A stretch of DNA of 64,000 nt, taken from Flavobacterium sp. GTDB lineage: Bacteria; Bacteroidota; Bacteroidia; Flavobacteriales; Flavobacteriaceae. The notes under the pieces were generated by a model. It saw only the letters and a program-made list of their open reading frames with translations. It had not been told where the DNA came from and made no database searches. Positions 8,650 to 16,731 of the stretch are shown here, in pieces; position 1 is the stretch's first letter; each line of letters begins with the position of its first letter. Where the stretch lies: NCBI RefSeq assembly GCF_030146175.1, contig NZ_JASLCE010000050.1:13446-77445 (forward strand), written 5' to 3'. The position numbers were made by a program, and so were the translations under genes.

Positions 8650-9726
8650 TTATTGTAATTTGATTTTCGGATCCAGATACGCATAAATCAGATCCACCAA
8701 TATATTGATCACTACAAAAGTAGTCGCGATCACCAAAACAGCGCCCATAATTACCGGAAGATCAAGGGTATTTAAGGCATCTACGATTTCTTTACCGAGT
8801 CCGTTCCAGCCAAAAATATATTCCACAAAAACAGCACCGGCCAACATCGAGGCAAACCAACCGGAAACGGCCGTTACAACCGGATTTAAGGCGTTTTTCA
8901 GGGCGTGACGTTTAATCACCTGTAATTCGCTTAAACCTTTGGCTCTGGCGGTTCGGATATAATCCTGACTCATCACTTCCAGTAATGAATTTCGCATTAA
9001 TTGAATAACAACCCCTAACGGTCGGATTCCGAGTACGACAGCCGGAAGAATAATATTTTTCCATTGAATATAGGTTCCGTTTCCAAAATCGTCCACTTCA
9101 TATAGGCTACCGGTCATATTCAGATGCGTATAACGGTGTAACAGGAATCCGAAAAACCAGGCAAACAGGATCGCGCTAAAAAACGAAGGTACACTCATTC
9201 CAAGCGTACTCACCAAAGCGATTAACCGGTCGAGCCAGCTGTCTTTATAAACCGCCGAAACAATTCCGAGTACGATTCCGATCATGATGGCGATTACAAT
9301 GGCAAAAAAGGCCAAAATGACCGTATTCGGTAAGGTGTCGCCAATAACCTGAGTGACTTTTTTTCCGCTTTTCTGAAAGCTTTCCCGTAAATAGGGCGTT
9401 TTTAATACGACTTCGGAATTTCCAACCGAAAATAACGGTAAGGCGTTGTATTTTCCTTCAGAAAGAAAGGTATAATCATCGCTGTTTTTGCTGTGGAAGG
9501 AAATCGGAGAAAGATCATTCAGGTAATACAAATACTGCGTTGCTATAGGCTTGTCGAAACCGTATTTCTTTTTAACCAACGCCAACTGTTCCGAATTTTC
9601 ATTCTGATCGAGCATCATTCGCGCCGGATCGCCGGGAAGGACATTAAATAAAAAGAAAATCACTGTTATCACTCCGAAAAGTGTTAACAGTGCATATCCG
9701 GTTTTATGAAGCAGGTAACGAAACAT
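8650..9726 (-). CDS. DppB/OppB-type ABC transporter permease
   Basis: Inner-membrane permease of the peptide/nickel ABC importer class. The 358-residue protein starts with the typical RYLLHKTGYALLTLFGVITVIFFLF helix and LPGDPA, and has five or six TM helices. The EAA loop that contacts the ATPase is present (DYIRTARAKGLSELQVIKRHALKNALNP, near 245-272), followed by AGAVFVEYIFGWNGLGKEIVDA. Residues about 60-125 form a long extra periplasmic loop. No DppC-type second permease, ATPase or binding protein is adjacent, so it is an orphan subunit here. It starts 13 nt after the DoxX-like gene. Confidence 0.9.
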   Translation of the reverse strand: MFRYLLHKTGYALLTLFGVITVIFFLFNVLPGDPARMMLDQNENSEQLALVKKKYGFDKPIATQYLYYLNDLSPISFHSKNSDDYTFLSEGKYNALPLFSVGNSEVVLKTPYLRESFQKSGKKVTQVIGDTLPNTVILAFFAIVIAIMIGIVLGIVSAVYKDSWLDRLIALVSTLGMSVPSFFSAILFAWFFGFLLHRYTHLNMTGSLYEVDDFGNGTYIQWKNIILPAVVLGIRPLGVVIQLMRNSLLEVMSQDYIRTARAKGLSELQVIKRHALKNALNPVVTAVSGWFASMLAGAVFVEYIFGWNGLGKEIVDALNTLDLPVIMGAVLVIATTFVVINILVDLIYAYLDPKIKLQ

Positions 9727-9739
9727 CCGATATAGGGAC

Positions 9740-10843
9740 TTATTTTAATACAACATCGTCGATATCGTTCCAGTGTGCTTTCTGAACAATCGTTCCTTTT
9801 TCTAATACTACGATACTAGGATTGGCTCTTTCGATGGTTTTTAAAGTTGTTCCGTCACAGAAATAATAATCGAAAGTCAGTTTGTTATCCGCTTTTACTT
9901 TTTGAATTACTTCTTCGTTAGAAGCCGTCATTCCAATTACTTTATAGCCTTTGGCGGTTGCTTTTTTATAGAATTCCTCGGCTTTTTGTAAGCCTTTGGT
10001 GTTCGCTTTATTCAGATCGTATGAAACCAGTATGATTAATTTTGGTTCGTTAAGCATGGCTTCCGTATAACTTTCCCCGTCTTTTTCGATGGAAAAATCG
10101 TGGATAGGCGGTTCGTATCCTTTTGAAATTAATTTATCGTCACGACGAACAAACTCAGCACCTTCCGGTAGGTTCATCAATTGTTTTTCGTTGAAATTCT
10201 GTTCTTGTCCGTTTACTTTATACACAAAATTCATTTCATATACCGAACGCGGTGCGCCATCGGGAATTTCCATTCCCTTCTGAATGTTGGTTCCGACTTT
10301 ATAAGCTCTGAAATCTTTTAACGGTAAATGATTCAATACATAATAGCCCATAAAAAGACATAGCGAATAACTTACGAAAACGGTAAGTGCGTTTACAGTA
10401 CTGTTAAATAACGGCTGAATCAGTTTTTGATTAAAGAATAAAATCAGGATAAAAAACAATAATACGACGTCTTTCGTGAAGGATTCCCACGGTGTGAGTT
10501 TTAGCGCGTCACCAAAACAACCACAATCGGTTACTTTGTTGAAATAAGCCGAATAGAAGGTAAGGAACGTAAAGAAAACGATCATTAGTAGTAAACTCCA
10601 CATGGTGAATTTTGGTTTAAACCCAATCAGGAGTGCGACTCCCAAAACCACTTCGAATACCACTACAAAAACGGCAATAATCAGCGCGTAGGGAATCAAA
10701 AAGGGAAGGTTTAAAACATTTTCGGCGAAATATTCTTCCAGTTTAAACGAAAAACCCATCGGGTCATTCAATTTGATCAAACCAGATATAATGAACAGTA
10801 CGCCAACAAACAGACGTGAAAAGTGAACTAAAAATTTCTTCAT
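9740..10843 (-). CDS. DoxX/MauE-type membrane protein with thioredoxin-like C-terminal domain (BT_3928 family)
   Basis: A 367-residue protein. The N-terminal half (about 1-175) has four or five TM helices of the DoxX/MauE type, including DCGCFGDALKLTPWESF, the Cys-rich loop seen in MauE-like proteins that take part in disulfide relay. The C-terminal half (about 245-367) is soluble with a thioredoxin-like strand order (LIILVSYDL, YKVIGMTAS, PSIVVLEKGTIV) but no CxxC. The family is found near tpiA in many Bacteroidota. The role is probably periplasmic redox or quinone-linked electron transfer, but it is unproven. It lies downstream of DUF1599. Confidence 0.82.
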   Translation of the reverse strand: MKKFLVHFSRLFVGVLFIISGLIKLNDPMGFSFKLEEYFAENVLNLPFLIPYALIIAVFVVVFEVVLGVALLIGFKPKFTMWSLLLMIVFFTFLTFYSAYFNKVTDCGCFGDALKLTPWESFTKDVVLLFFILILFFNQKLIQPLFNSTVNALTVFVSYSLCLFMGYYVLNHLPLKDFRAYKVGTNIQKGMEIPDGAPRSVYEMNFVYKVNGQEQNFNEKQLMNLPEGAEFVRRDDKLISKGYEPPIHDFSIEKDGESYTEAMLNEPKLIILVSYDLNKANTKGLQKAEEFYKKATAKGYKVIGMTASNEEVIQKVKADNKLTFDYYFCDGTTLKTIERANPSIVVLEKGTIVQKAHWNDIDDVVLK

Positions 10844-10923
10844 AACGGTAATTTCTTTTTTCGTTTTTGTAAATATAAGTAAGAACCCAAGGAATTGGTT
10901 GTTAATATTTCCTAATTAACAGG

Positions 10924-11466
10924 CTATACGGCTTTTCCCAAATGTATCAGGGCAAAAACGGCATAGTTGAGCATATCCTGATAATTGGCGTCGATTCCTT
11001 CGGATACCAGGGTTTTTCCTTTGTTGTCTTCGATTTGCTTTACGCGTAATAATTTCTGTAAAATCAGATCGGTTAGGGAGCTTACGCGCAAGTCGCGCCA
11101 GGCTTCTCCGTAGTCGTGATTTTTGGCTTCCATCAGGTCTTTGCAGACTTTTACTTTTTCGTCGTATAAAGCCACAGCTTTCTCCACATCAAGATCGGGC
11201 TGATCGGCAACACCAAGATCCAACTGAATCAGTGCCATAATGGAATAATTAATGATACCAATAAATTCACCGGTTTCATCTTCGTCGATTTTACGGACCT
11301 CATTTTCCTGTAGGCTGCGAATGCGTTGTGCTTTGATAAAAATTTGGTCGGTTAGCGACGGCAAACGCAAAATGCGCCAGGCACTTCCGTAGTCTTTCAT
11401 TTTATTGCTATAGAGGTTGCGGCAAATAGAAATAACCTTGTCAAATTCCTGTGAGGTATTGCTCAT
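10924..11466 (-). CDS. DUF1599 protein, tandem duplicated domain
   Basis: A 180-residue cytoplasmic protein of the DUF1599 (nucleotide-modification-associated) family. It is built of two homologous halves: KDYGSAWRILRLPSLTDQIFIKAQRI near 23-48 and HDYGEAWRDLRVSSLTDLILQKLLRV near 115-140, each followed by a helix ending in NYS/NYA-x-FALIxL. Helical, possibly MazG/dUTPase-like, but no catalytic claim can be made. It is the first gene of the run leading to tpiA and is divergent from folP; the intergenic region is 110 nt. Confidence 0.85.
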   Translation of the reverse strand: MSNTSQEFDKVISICRNLYSNKMKDYGSAWRILRLPSLTDQIFIKAQRIRSLQENEVRKIDEDETGEFIGIINYSIMALIQLDLGVADQPDLDVEKAVALYDEKVKVCKDLMEAKNHDYGEAWRDLRVSSLTDLILQKLLRVKQIEDNKGKTLVSEGIDANYQDMLNYAVFALIHLGKAV

Positions 11467-11474
11467 TTTCTATG

Positions 11475-11482
11475 TATCTTTG
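11475..11482 (+). promoter_or_regulatory. -7 element candidate for folP
   Basis: TATCTTTG matches TAnnTTTG; no TTG is found at 17-23 nt upstream. A minus-strand TACTTTTG at 11504-11497 would serve the divergent DUF1599 operon. Confidence 0.35.
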
Positions 11483-11576
11483 TGTGATAATTTTTTCAAA
11501 AGTAAGGATTTTTCCGGATAAAAAGAGAAAGACCAGTCTACCCCGGGATTTCTTCCGGATTTCAAAAGTGAATCAG

Positions 11577-12404
11577 ATGACAATCAATTGCAAAGGCCGA
11601 CTGGTTAGTTTGGATACGCCACAATGTATGGGGATTTTAAATGTAACCCCGGATTCGTTTTACGATGGCGGAAAATATAAAAGCGACACGGCTTTTCTAC
11701 AGCAAACCGAAAAAATGCTGACCGAAGGCGCAACTTTTATCGACATCGGAGCCTATTCGTCCCGACCGAATGCGGCATTTGTAACGGAAGAAGAGGAAGT
11801 AAGTCGTATTGTTCCGGTGATTCGTCTTATCGCCGATCGGTTTCCCGAAGCATTTTTGTCGGTGGATACCTTTCGTGCAAAAGTAGCGGCCGAAGCGATA
11901 GGCGCCGGAGCGGCACTGATTAACGATATCGCTGCCGGATTACTCGACCCGGAAATGCTTCCGACAGTTGGCGCCTTGCGAGTACCTTATATTATGATGC
12001 ACATGCGGGGCACGCCGCAAACCATGAATACGCTTACCGATTATACGGATATTGTAAAAGAAATGCTTTTTTATTTTTCGGAGCGTATCCGGGAAGCACG
12101 ACGTTATGGAATTCATGATATTATAGTCGATCCGGGCTTTGGTTTTGCGAAAACTACAGCACAAAACTACGAAGTGTTGCAAAAACTGGAATTATTCCAA
12201 AATTTAGAAGTACCTTTATTATCGGCTGTTTCCCGGAAATCGATGATTTATAAAGTATTGGAAAACACCGCCGGTGAAGCCTTAAACGGAACAACCGTAT
12301 TGAATACGATTTCGTTGTTAAAAGGCGCCCGATTGCTTCGGGTACACGACGTAAAGGAAGCGATGGAATGCATTCGTCTCGTACAAAAAACACAAGGATT
12401 ATGA
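11577..12404 (+). CDS. folP: Dihydropteroate synthase
   Basis: Joins p-aminobenzoate and hydroxymethyl-dihydropterin pyrophosphate in folate synthesis; the sulfonamide target. The TIM-barrel motifs are in order: GILNVTPDSFYDGG, DIGAYSSRP (variant of the usual GGESTRPG), SVDTFRAKVA, INDIAAG, MHMRGTPQTM, IVDPGFGFAKT and SRKSMIYKVLE. I chose the ATG at 11577 (275 residues) because an upstream frame open to 11451 would overlap the divergent DUF1599 gene and add 42 residues unlike the family. The stop overlaps the next gene's start (ATGA). Confidence 0.95.
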   Translation: MTINCKGRLVSLDTPQCMGILNVTPDSFYDGGKYKSDTAFLQQTEKMLTEGATFIDIGAYSSRPNAAFVTEEEEVSRIVPVIRLIADRFPEAFLSVDTFRAKVAAEAIGAGAALINDIAAGLLDPEMLPTVGALRVPYIMMHMRGTPQTMNTLTDYTDIVKEMLFYFSERIREARRYGIHDIIVDPGFGFAKTTAQNYEVLQKLELFQNLEVPLLSAVSRKSMIYKVLENTAGEALNGTTVLNTISLLKGARLLRVHDVKEAMECIRLVQKTQGL

Positions 12405-13042
12405 TCAGATACAGTATTATTTTAGCAGCTTTTTTGCTGTTCGGTTGTGGAAAAGACAAGCAGATTTTATTGCCGAAATCGGGTAGGACCATTGTAAAAG
12501 AGGTAGCCGATATTTCGCCGATTTATATGTTGTTTCAGGTTAACGGAAACGATACGCTGCTTGAAGTGGATAAGCAAACGATTATTTCCACGACCAATTG
12601 GGTTTTTAATATCGACAAACGATTTCCGTTAAAAAAGATTATGCCTGAAGTGATCAAACTTCAAAACCGCAAGGGAAGTCATAAAGGGGAAGCACAGGTT
12701 GAGAATTATTATTCCTATGCGGATAGTATCGGTAAAAACATGGCTTTTATTCCGTTTACGGATGTGGTATATACGTTAGGAACGCAAAAAGATTTTGCCG
12801 AGGACGGAAAAGCATCGTTGGTTTTAAAGTTTGATAAGCAGAACCAACTTACGGTTAACGGTATTGCTGTAAAACCGGAAGAATTTCATCGTACCGTAGA
12901 AAAAATGTATACCAAACCAACCGTTTTATTTTTGCATTTCGACAAAGAGCTGTCGTATGATAATTATATTGCGGATAAGATATTGTTGTCGTGGTGGAAA
13001 CAACCCAATGTAACCATTTCGAACAAGGAATATATTTATTGA
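12401..13042 (+). CDS. Lipoprotein of unknown function downstream of folP
   Basis: A 213-residue predicted lipoprotein: signal MIRYSIILAAFLLFGC with lipobox LFGC, lipidated Cys16. The mature domain is soluble, with no recognised motif. The start at 12401 overlaps the folP stop (ATGA), placing the lipobox 16 residues in; a longer frame from 12368 would bury the signal. It is translationally coupled to folP, though a direct folate role is not implied. The 3' end overlaps rlmH on the opposite strand by 7 nt. Confidence 0.8.
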   Translation: MIRYSIILAAFLLFGCGKDKQILLPKSGRTIVKEVADISPIYMLFQVNGNDTLLEVDKQTIISTTNWVFNIDKRFPLKKIMPEVIKLQNRKGSHKGEAQVENYYSYADSIGKNMAFIPFTDVVYTLGTQKDFAEDGKASLVLKFDKQNQLTVNGIAVKPEEFHRTVEKMYTKPTVLFLHFDKELSYDNYIADKILLSWWKQPNVTISNKEYIY

Positions 13043-13509
13043 TGGTGATACGGTTCGTTTCTCAGAATCGTAAAACCGCGGTATAACTGCTCAATAAAAA
13101 ACAAACGCACCATTTGATGGGAAAAGGTCATCAGGGATAACGAAATTTTTCCCTGTGCTTTTTTGTATACGGCTTCCGAAAAACCATAGGGTCCGCCAAT
13201 AACAAATACCAGCGTTTTAACACCGGAATTCATCTTTTTCTGTAATTCTTCTGAAAAACCAACACTGGAAAAGGATTTTCCGTTTTCGTCCAATAAAATC
13301 AATTGGTCGGTTGCTGATAGTTTGGACAGGATGAGTTCGCCTTCTTTTTCTTTCTGCTGACTTTCGGACAGGTTTTTGACGTTTTTGATGTCCGGAATGA
13401 TTTCCAGATCAAATTTGATATAAAACGACAAACGTTTGGTATAATCGTCGATTAAAGTCTGCAAAGCCTTGTTGTCGGTTTTACCGATGGCCAGAAGTTT
13501 GATATTCAT
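13036..13509 (-). CDS. rlmH: 23S rRNA (pseudouridine1915-N3)-methyltransferase RlmH
   Basis: SPOUT-class methyltransferase acting on the pseudouridine at position 1915 of helix 69 in assembled 70S ribosomes. The 157-residue length is exact for the family. The SAM-binding knot is seen in VIGGPYGFSE, LSLMTFSHQMVRLFFIEQLYRGFTI and the C-terminal EPYHHQ. It may be cotranscribed with the response regulator 45 nt upstream, but no functional link is expected. Confidence 0.97.
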   Translation of the reverse strand: MNIKLLAIGKTDNKALQTLIDDYTKRLSFYIKFDLEIIPDIKNVKNLSESQQKEKEGELILSKLSATDQLILLDENGKSFSSVGFSEELQKKMNSGVKTLVFVIGGPYGFSEAVYKKAQGKISLSLMTFSHQMVRLFFIEQLYRGFTILRNEPYHHQ

Positions 13510-13554
13510 GGAAGGGGAATTTGCTGCAAAAATAAGCCGTAAACCTGAAAAAGG

Positions 13555-13926
13555 CTATTTTTCGATCAATCTTTTCACGCGTAAGATCAGTTCTTTCGGA
13601 TTAAAAGGCTTGGCAATAAAGTCATCGGCTCCCAATTTAAAACCATTGGTCACCGTATTTTCTTCTTCACCCAAAGCCGAAAGAATAATCACCGGCGTAT
13701 TTTTATAGTTTTCTTTTACGAAATTGGTGATCTCCAAACCGGATTTAAAAGGCAGCATGACATCCGTAATAACCAAATCCGGATTCACTTCCGGAATTTT
13801 TTCAATGGCTTCGGAACCATCTCTGGCGATCGTTAACGCGTACCCTTCTTTTTTTAAAATAAATTCAAGAATGTTCATGGTAAGGTTATCGTCTTCAACA
13901 ATAAGAATTTTCTTTCCGTCGCTCAT
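13555..13926 (-). CDS. Single-domain response regulator (CheY-like receiver)
   Basis: A 123-residue stand-alone receiver with all active-site residues: acidic pair Asp12/Asp13, phospho-acceptor Asp55 (VITDVMLP), Ser83 and Lys106 in AKPFNP. There is no output domain, so it must act by protein contact. It lies 101 nt downstream of the YaiO-barrel gene on the same strand, with a candidate -7 element in the gap, and may control the glycosyltransferase locus. No histidine kinase is adjacent. Confidence 0.93.
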   Translation of the reverse strand: MSDGKKILIVEDDNLTMNILEFILKKEGYALTIARDGSEAIEKIPEVNPDLVITDVMLPFKSGLEITNFVKENYKNTPVIILSALGEEENTVTNGFKLGADDFIAKPFNPKELILRVKRLIEK

Positions 13927-13963
13927 GGTAATCGGTTAAAAATAATTTTTTGTTTACTTTTTA

Positions 13964-13971
13964 CAAAAATA
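13964..13971 (-). promoter_or_regulatory. -7 element candidate for the response regulator
   Basis: Minus-strand TATTTTTG, 37 nt before the ATG, in the 101-nt gap after the YaiO gene. No TTG lies at 17-23 nt. Confidence 0.35.
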
Positions 13972-14027
13972 AGGTTAATTCGTGTGAATACTGTATTACT
14001 GGTGTTAATTAACATAGTAAAACAGGG

Positions 14028-15290
14028 CTAAAATCGATAATGTAAGCTAAAGTTAAGTTCGGTTTCGTTCTGTTTTAAACCCGGTAGGTATTCCTGATTG
14101 TTATAATTAACCTGAATACCGGCCAGATAATTTTTCCACAATACGCGGTAGTAACCGGCACCAATACGGTAGGAATTCATCGCGATTCGCTGTTCCAACT
14201 GACCTAATACCGATCGTTCGTCCGGCGAAGTTCCATAACCCATTATCACAGTTGCATAATCAAAACGGGAATCGAAATAATAACGGGACGTTAGCGTAAA
14301 AGCAGGATATACCTTACTATTCTGATTTTGCAGGAACGTACGTAGGTTAAGCCAGTAGGAACCAATATATTTTCCGACACCGGCCACAACAGCCGTAAGG
14401 TTTTCGTCTACGGTTTTGGTATAACGCCCACCTAAATCAGCTTCCCAACCGTCGTTAAAATTGTAATAAAAGGAATAACCCACACGCCATTTCGGGAAAA
14501 CCAAGTCGTCGCTATAAGCCGCTCCGACATACGAATAGGCTTTTTTTCCGGTAAAGAAATAGGATTCGGCTTCATACTGAAGTCCGCTGGCAATCGATGT
14601 TTTAAAAGACAAACGGTTGGCATAATTCACACGTGCGATCAACGAACCCCATTTGCGTTCGCGAATATATTGTGCGCTTCCCAGATTCCACGGGCCTACA
14701 CCATTCCTGTCGAAAAACGTAATACTGTAGTTGAGACCCACGCGGTCGTTGTTGTTTTTTTTGTCCAACAGGAACAAACGCTGTTTGATATCGGTATCAT
14801 TCGGGAACTGTTTGTCCATTGTTTTTAGATAATCGTAGGCTTTATCGTCTTCCTTTTGCAATTCGTAAATCGCAAGTTTTCTAAAATGAAAAGCCTTGTT
14901 TTCCGGATACAAAGCAAGCGCCTGATCGGTTACATTGGTCGCTTCCGGATAATTTTTAGCATTAACTTCCAATTGCGACCAATAGGTATAGGCATCCTCG
15001 TATTTCGGATTCTTTTCAACCACTCTTTTATAATAATAGCGCGCGCTGTCGATACTTTCCGAAAGTTGGTAAGCGCGACCTAAAAACAATTGAAAATCGA
15101 GATAATCCGGAGCGGCTTTTATTCCGACATGCGCTTTTTTGATCGCTTCCGGATAATTTTTCCGAACATTAATGTCTTTGATCACCTCGGTTAGAAGACT
15201 GTCGGTATTGATTTTTTGACCTAGCATACCGTTTGAGGCCAATACTACTATAGCAAAAAGGAATATTTTGGTATAATTATGCTGTTTCAT
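14028..15290 (-). CDS. TPR protein with YaiO-family outer-membrane beta-barrel
   Basis: A 420-residue envelope protein. A signal peptide (about 1-25) precedes TPR-like helical repeats (about 35-175: GRAYQLSESIDSARYYYKRVVEKNPKYEDAY and following). A C-terminal barrel (about 185-420) of alternating strands ends in an aromatic residue (LHYRF), as expected for BAM-inserted proteins. The TPR plus barrel plan resembles the exopolysaccharide exporters PgaA and PelB/C. Its start overlaps the glycosyltransferase stop by 14 nt, so the two work together. Exporting a polymer is my inference; YaiO itself is uncharacterised. Confidence 0.88.
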   Translation of the reverse strand: MKQHNYTKIFLFAIVVLASNGMLGQKINTDSLLTEVIKDINVRKNYPEAIKKAHVGIKAAPDYLDFQLFLGRAYQLSESIDSARYYYKRVVEKNPKYEDAYTYWSQLEVNAKNYPEATNVTDQALALYPENKAFHFRKLAIYELQKEDDKAYDYLKTMDKQFPNDTDIKQRLFLLDKKNNNDRVGLNYSITFFDRNGVGPWNLGSAQYIRERKWGSLIARVNYANRLSFKTSIASGLQYEAESYFFTGKKAYSYVGAAYSDDLVFPKWRVGYSFYYNFNDGWEADLGGRYTKTVDENLTAVVAGVGKYIGSYWLNLRTFLQNQNSKVYPAFTLTSRYYFDSRFDYATVIMGYGTSPDERSVLGQLEQRIAMNSYRIGAGYYRVLWKNYLAGIQVNYNNQEYLPGLKQNETELNFSLHYRF

Positions 15291-16731
15291 TTTCTTTTTT
15301 ATTTTGGCTGTTAAAACCCAATCGGGGCATGTCTCCCCATTTTTGTTCTTTCTGTCTGAAAAATTGCCAGTATCCTTTTAGAGAGGCATATATATTCACC
15401 GGATGGTACGCAAATGGCTCAATAAACGCCATTCCGGTCAGGATCAGTATTTCTTTCAGATTGGCATAATTGCGATACAAAATCTCGTCCAGAAATATCG
15501 AAACCAACGTTAAGATCAGGTAGAATAAATATACGAATAAAGAAACGTAAAATAGAAAAACATAATCAATATCCAGTATATAAAAACCGATCAGTAATGA
15601 GAAAACACCTAGTAATTCGAGAATCGGAACCATAAATTCGAACGAAAAGAAATAGGGCAGGATCAAAAAGGCGGTCTTTCCGTATTTCGGATTAAAAAAC
15701 ATCGTTCGGTGGATATATAAGGTCTGTACGAGTCCTCTGGCCCAACGGCTTCGTTGTCGGATTAAAACTTGCGCATTGGCCGGAACTTCGGTCCAGCATA
15801 GCGATTCCGGAATATATTTGATCAAAAATTTCTGCTTGGTGTCGTACATATGCTTCCGCATCCGGGTAATTAGCTCCATGTCTTCGCCTAGCGATTTGTG
15901 CCAGTAACCGCCGGCTGCAATGGCGACTTCCTTATCGAACATTCCCAATCCGCCGGAAACCAGTAACAGTCCGTTAATCTGACTCCAGGCCATTCGTCCG
16001 AAAAGAAACGCCCGTACATATTCCAGTTCCTGAAAACGCGCATACCAATTGGTTGGAAAGTGGACTTTTACGAGAAAACCATCCTTTACCTCACAGGAAT
16101 TGGATATCCGGATTCCGGCTCCGGTGGCAATTACCTTCCGCTTGCTTTCCATAAACGGCTTGGCCAGCTTGATAATCGTATCTTTCTTTAAAATGCAATC
16201 CACATCCGTACAAAGGAACAGCGGATGCTTGGCAGAATTGATTCCGGCATTGGAAGCATCGGCCTTACTCTTCCCATTTTCTTTATCAACCACCAATAAT
16301 TTGGCATAAATAGGGTTGGTTGATTTATAATGTCCGCGTACTTTTCGCGTTTTGATCTTTTCTTTGTAATAGAAATCCACCTGAACCAGCTGGAATTCCC
16401 GGATTAGTTTTTCGAGCGTATCGTCCACACTACCGTCATTTACGATGATCACTTCAAAATTCGGATACGTAAGCGAAAGCAGGGATTTTACGTTGGAAAC
16501 AATAGTCGCCCCCTCGTTATAAGCCGGAGCGATTACCGAAACCCCGATCATATTATTAGACTTTACCAATAAATCATCGTGGATAAAATACTTGGCATTC
16601 AGGTGTTTTTTGATCGCCAGATACGAAAGCACGGCGAGAAACAGATAGAATAAAATATAACTGGAAGAGAAAATCGCTACAAATGTCTCGTAGAACCTTT
16701 CGAAAGCCTCCAAATAGTATCTCGAAATCAT
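15277..16731 (-). CDS. Processive-type family 2 glycosyltransferase, membrane-bound
   Basis: A 484-residue inner-membrane glycosyltransferase. TM helices lie near 18-40 and near 345-450. The cytoplasmic GT-A domain has SVIAPAYNEG, VIIVNDGSVDDT (nucleotide-sugar Asp), TDVDCIL (DxD-like), LGEDMELITRM (acceptor base Asp) and QRSRW, the QxxRW signature of processive synthases such as BcsA, PgaC and HasA. No PilZ domain follows. The start overlaps the HEAT-protein stop (ATGA). It probably makes an envelope or extracellular polysaccharide; the sugar is unknown. Confidence 0.92.
   Translation of the reverse strand: MISRYYLEAFERFYETFVAIFSSSYILFYLFLAVLSYLAIKKHLNAKYFIHDDLLVKSNNMIGVSVIAPAYNEGATIVSNVKSLLSLTYPNFEVIIVNDGSVDDTLEKLIREFQLVQVDFYYKEKIKTRKVRGHYKSTNPIYAKLLVVDKENGKSKADASNAGINSAKHPLFLCTDVDCILKKDTIIKLAKPFMESKRKVIATGAGIRISNSCEVKDGFLVKVHFPTNWYARFQELEYVRAFLFGRMAWSQINGLLLVSGGLGMFDKEVAIAAGGYWHKSLGEDMELITRMRKHMYDTKQKFLIKYIPESLCWTEVPANAQVLIRQRSRWARGLVQTLYIHRTMFFNPKYGKTAFLILPYFFSFEFMVPILELLGVFSLLIGFYILDIDYVFLFYVSLFVYLFYLILTLVSIFLDEILYRNYANLKEILILTGMAFIEPFAYHPVNIYASLKGYWQFFRQKEQKWGDMPRLGFNSQNKKENETA

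Noticed and set aside
11451..11576. A longer folP reading frame starting at 11451
   Set aside because: It would overlap the divergent DUF1599 gene, adds 42 residues that no dihydropteroate synthase has, and skips the natural MTINCKGRLV start.
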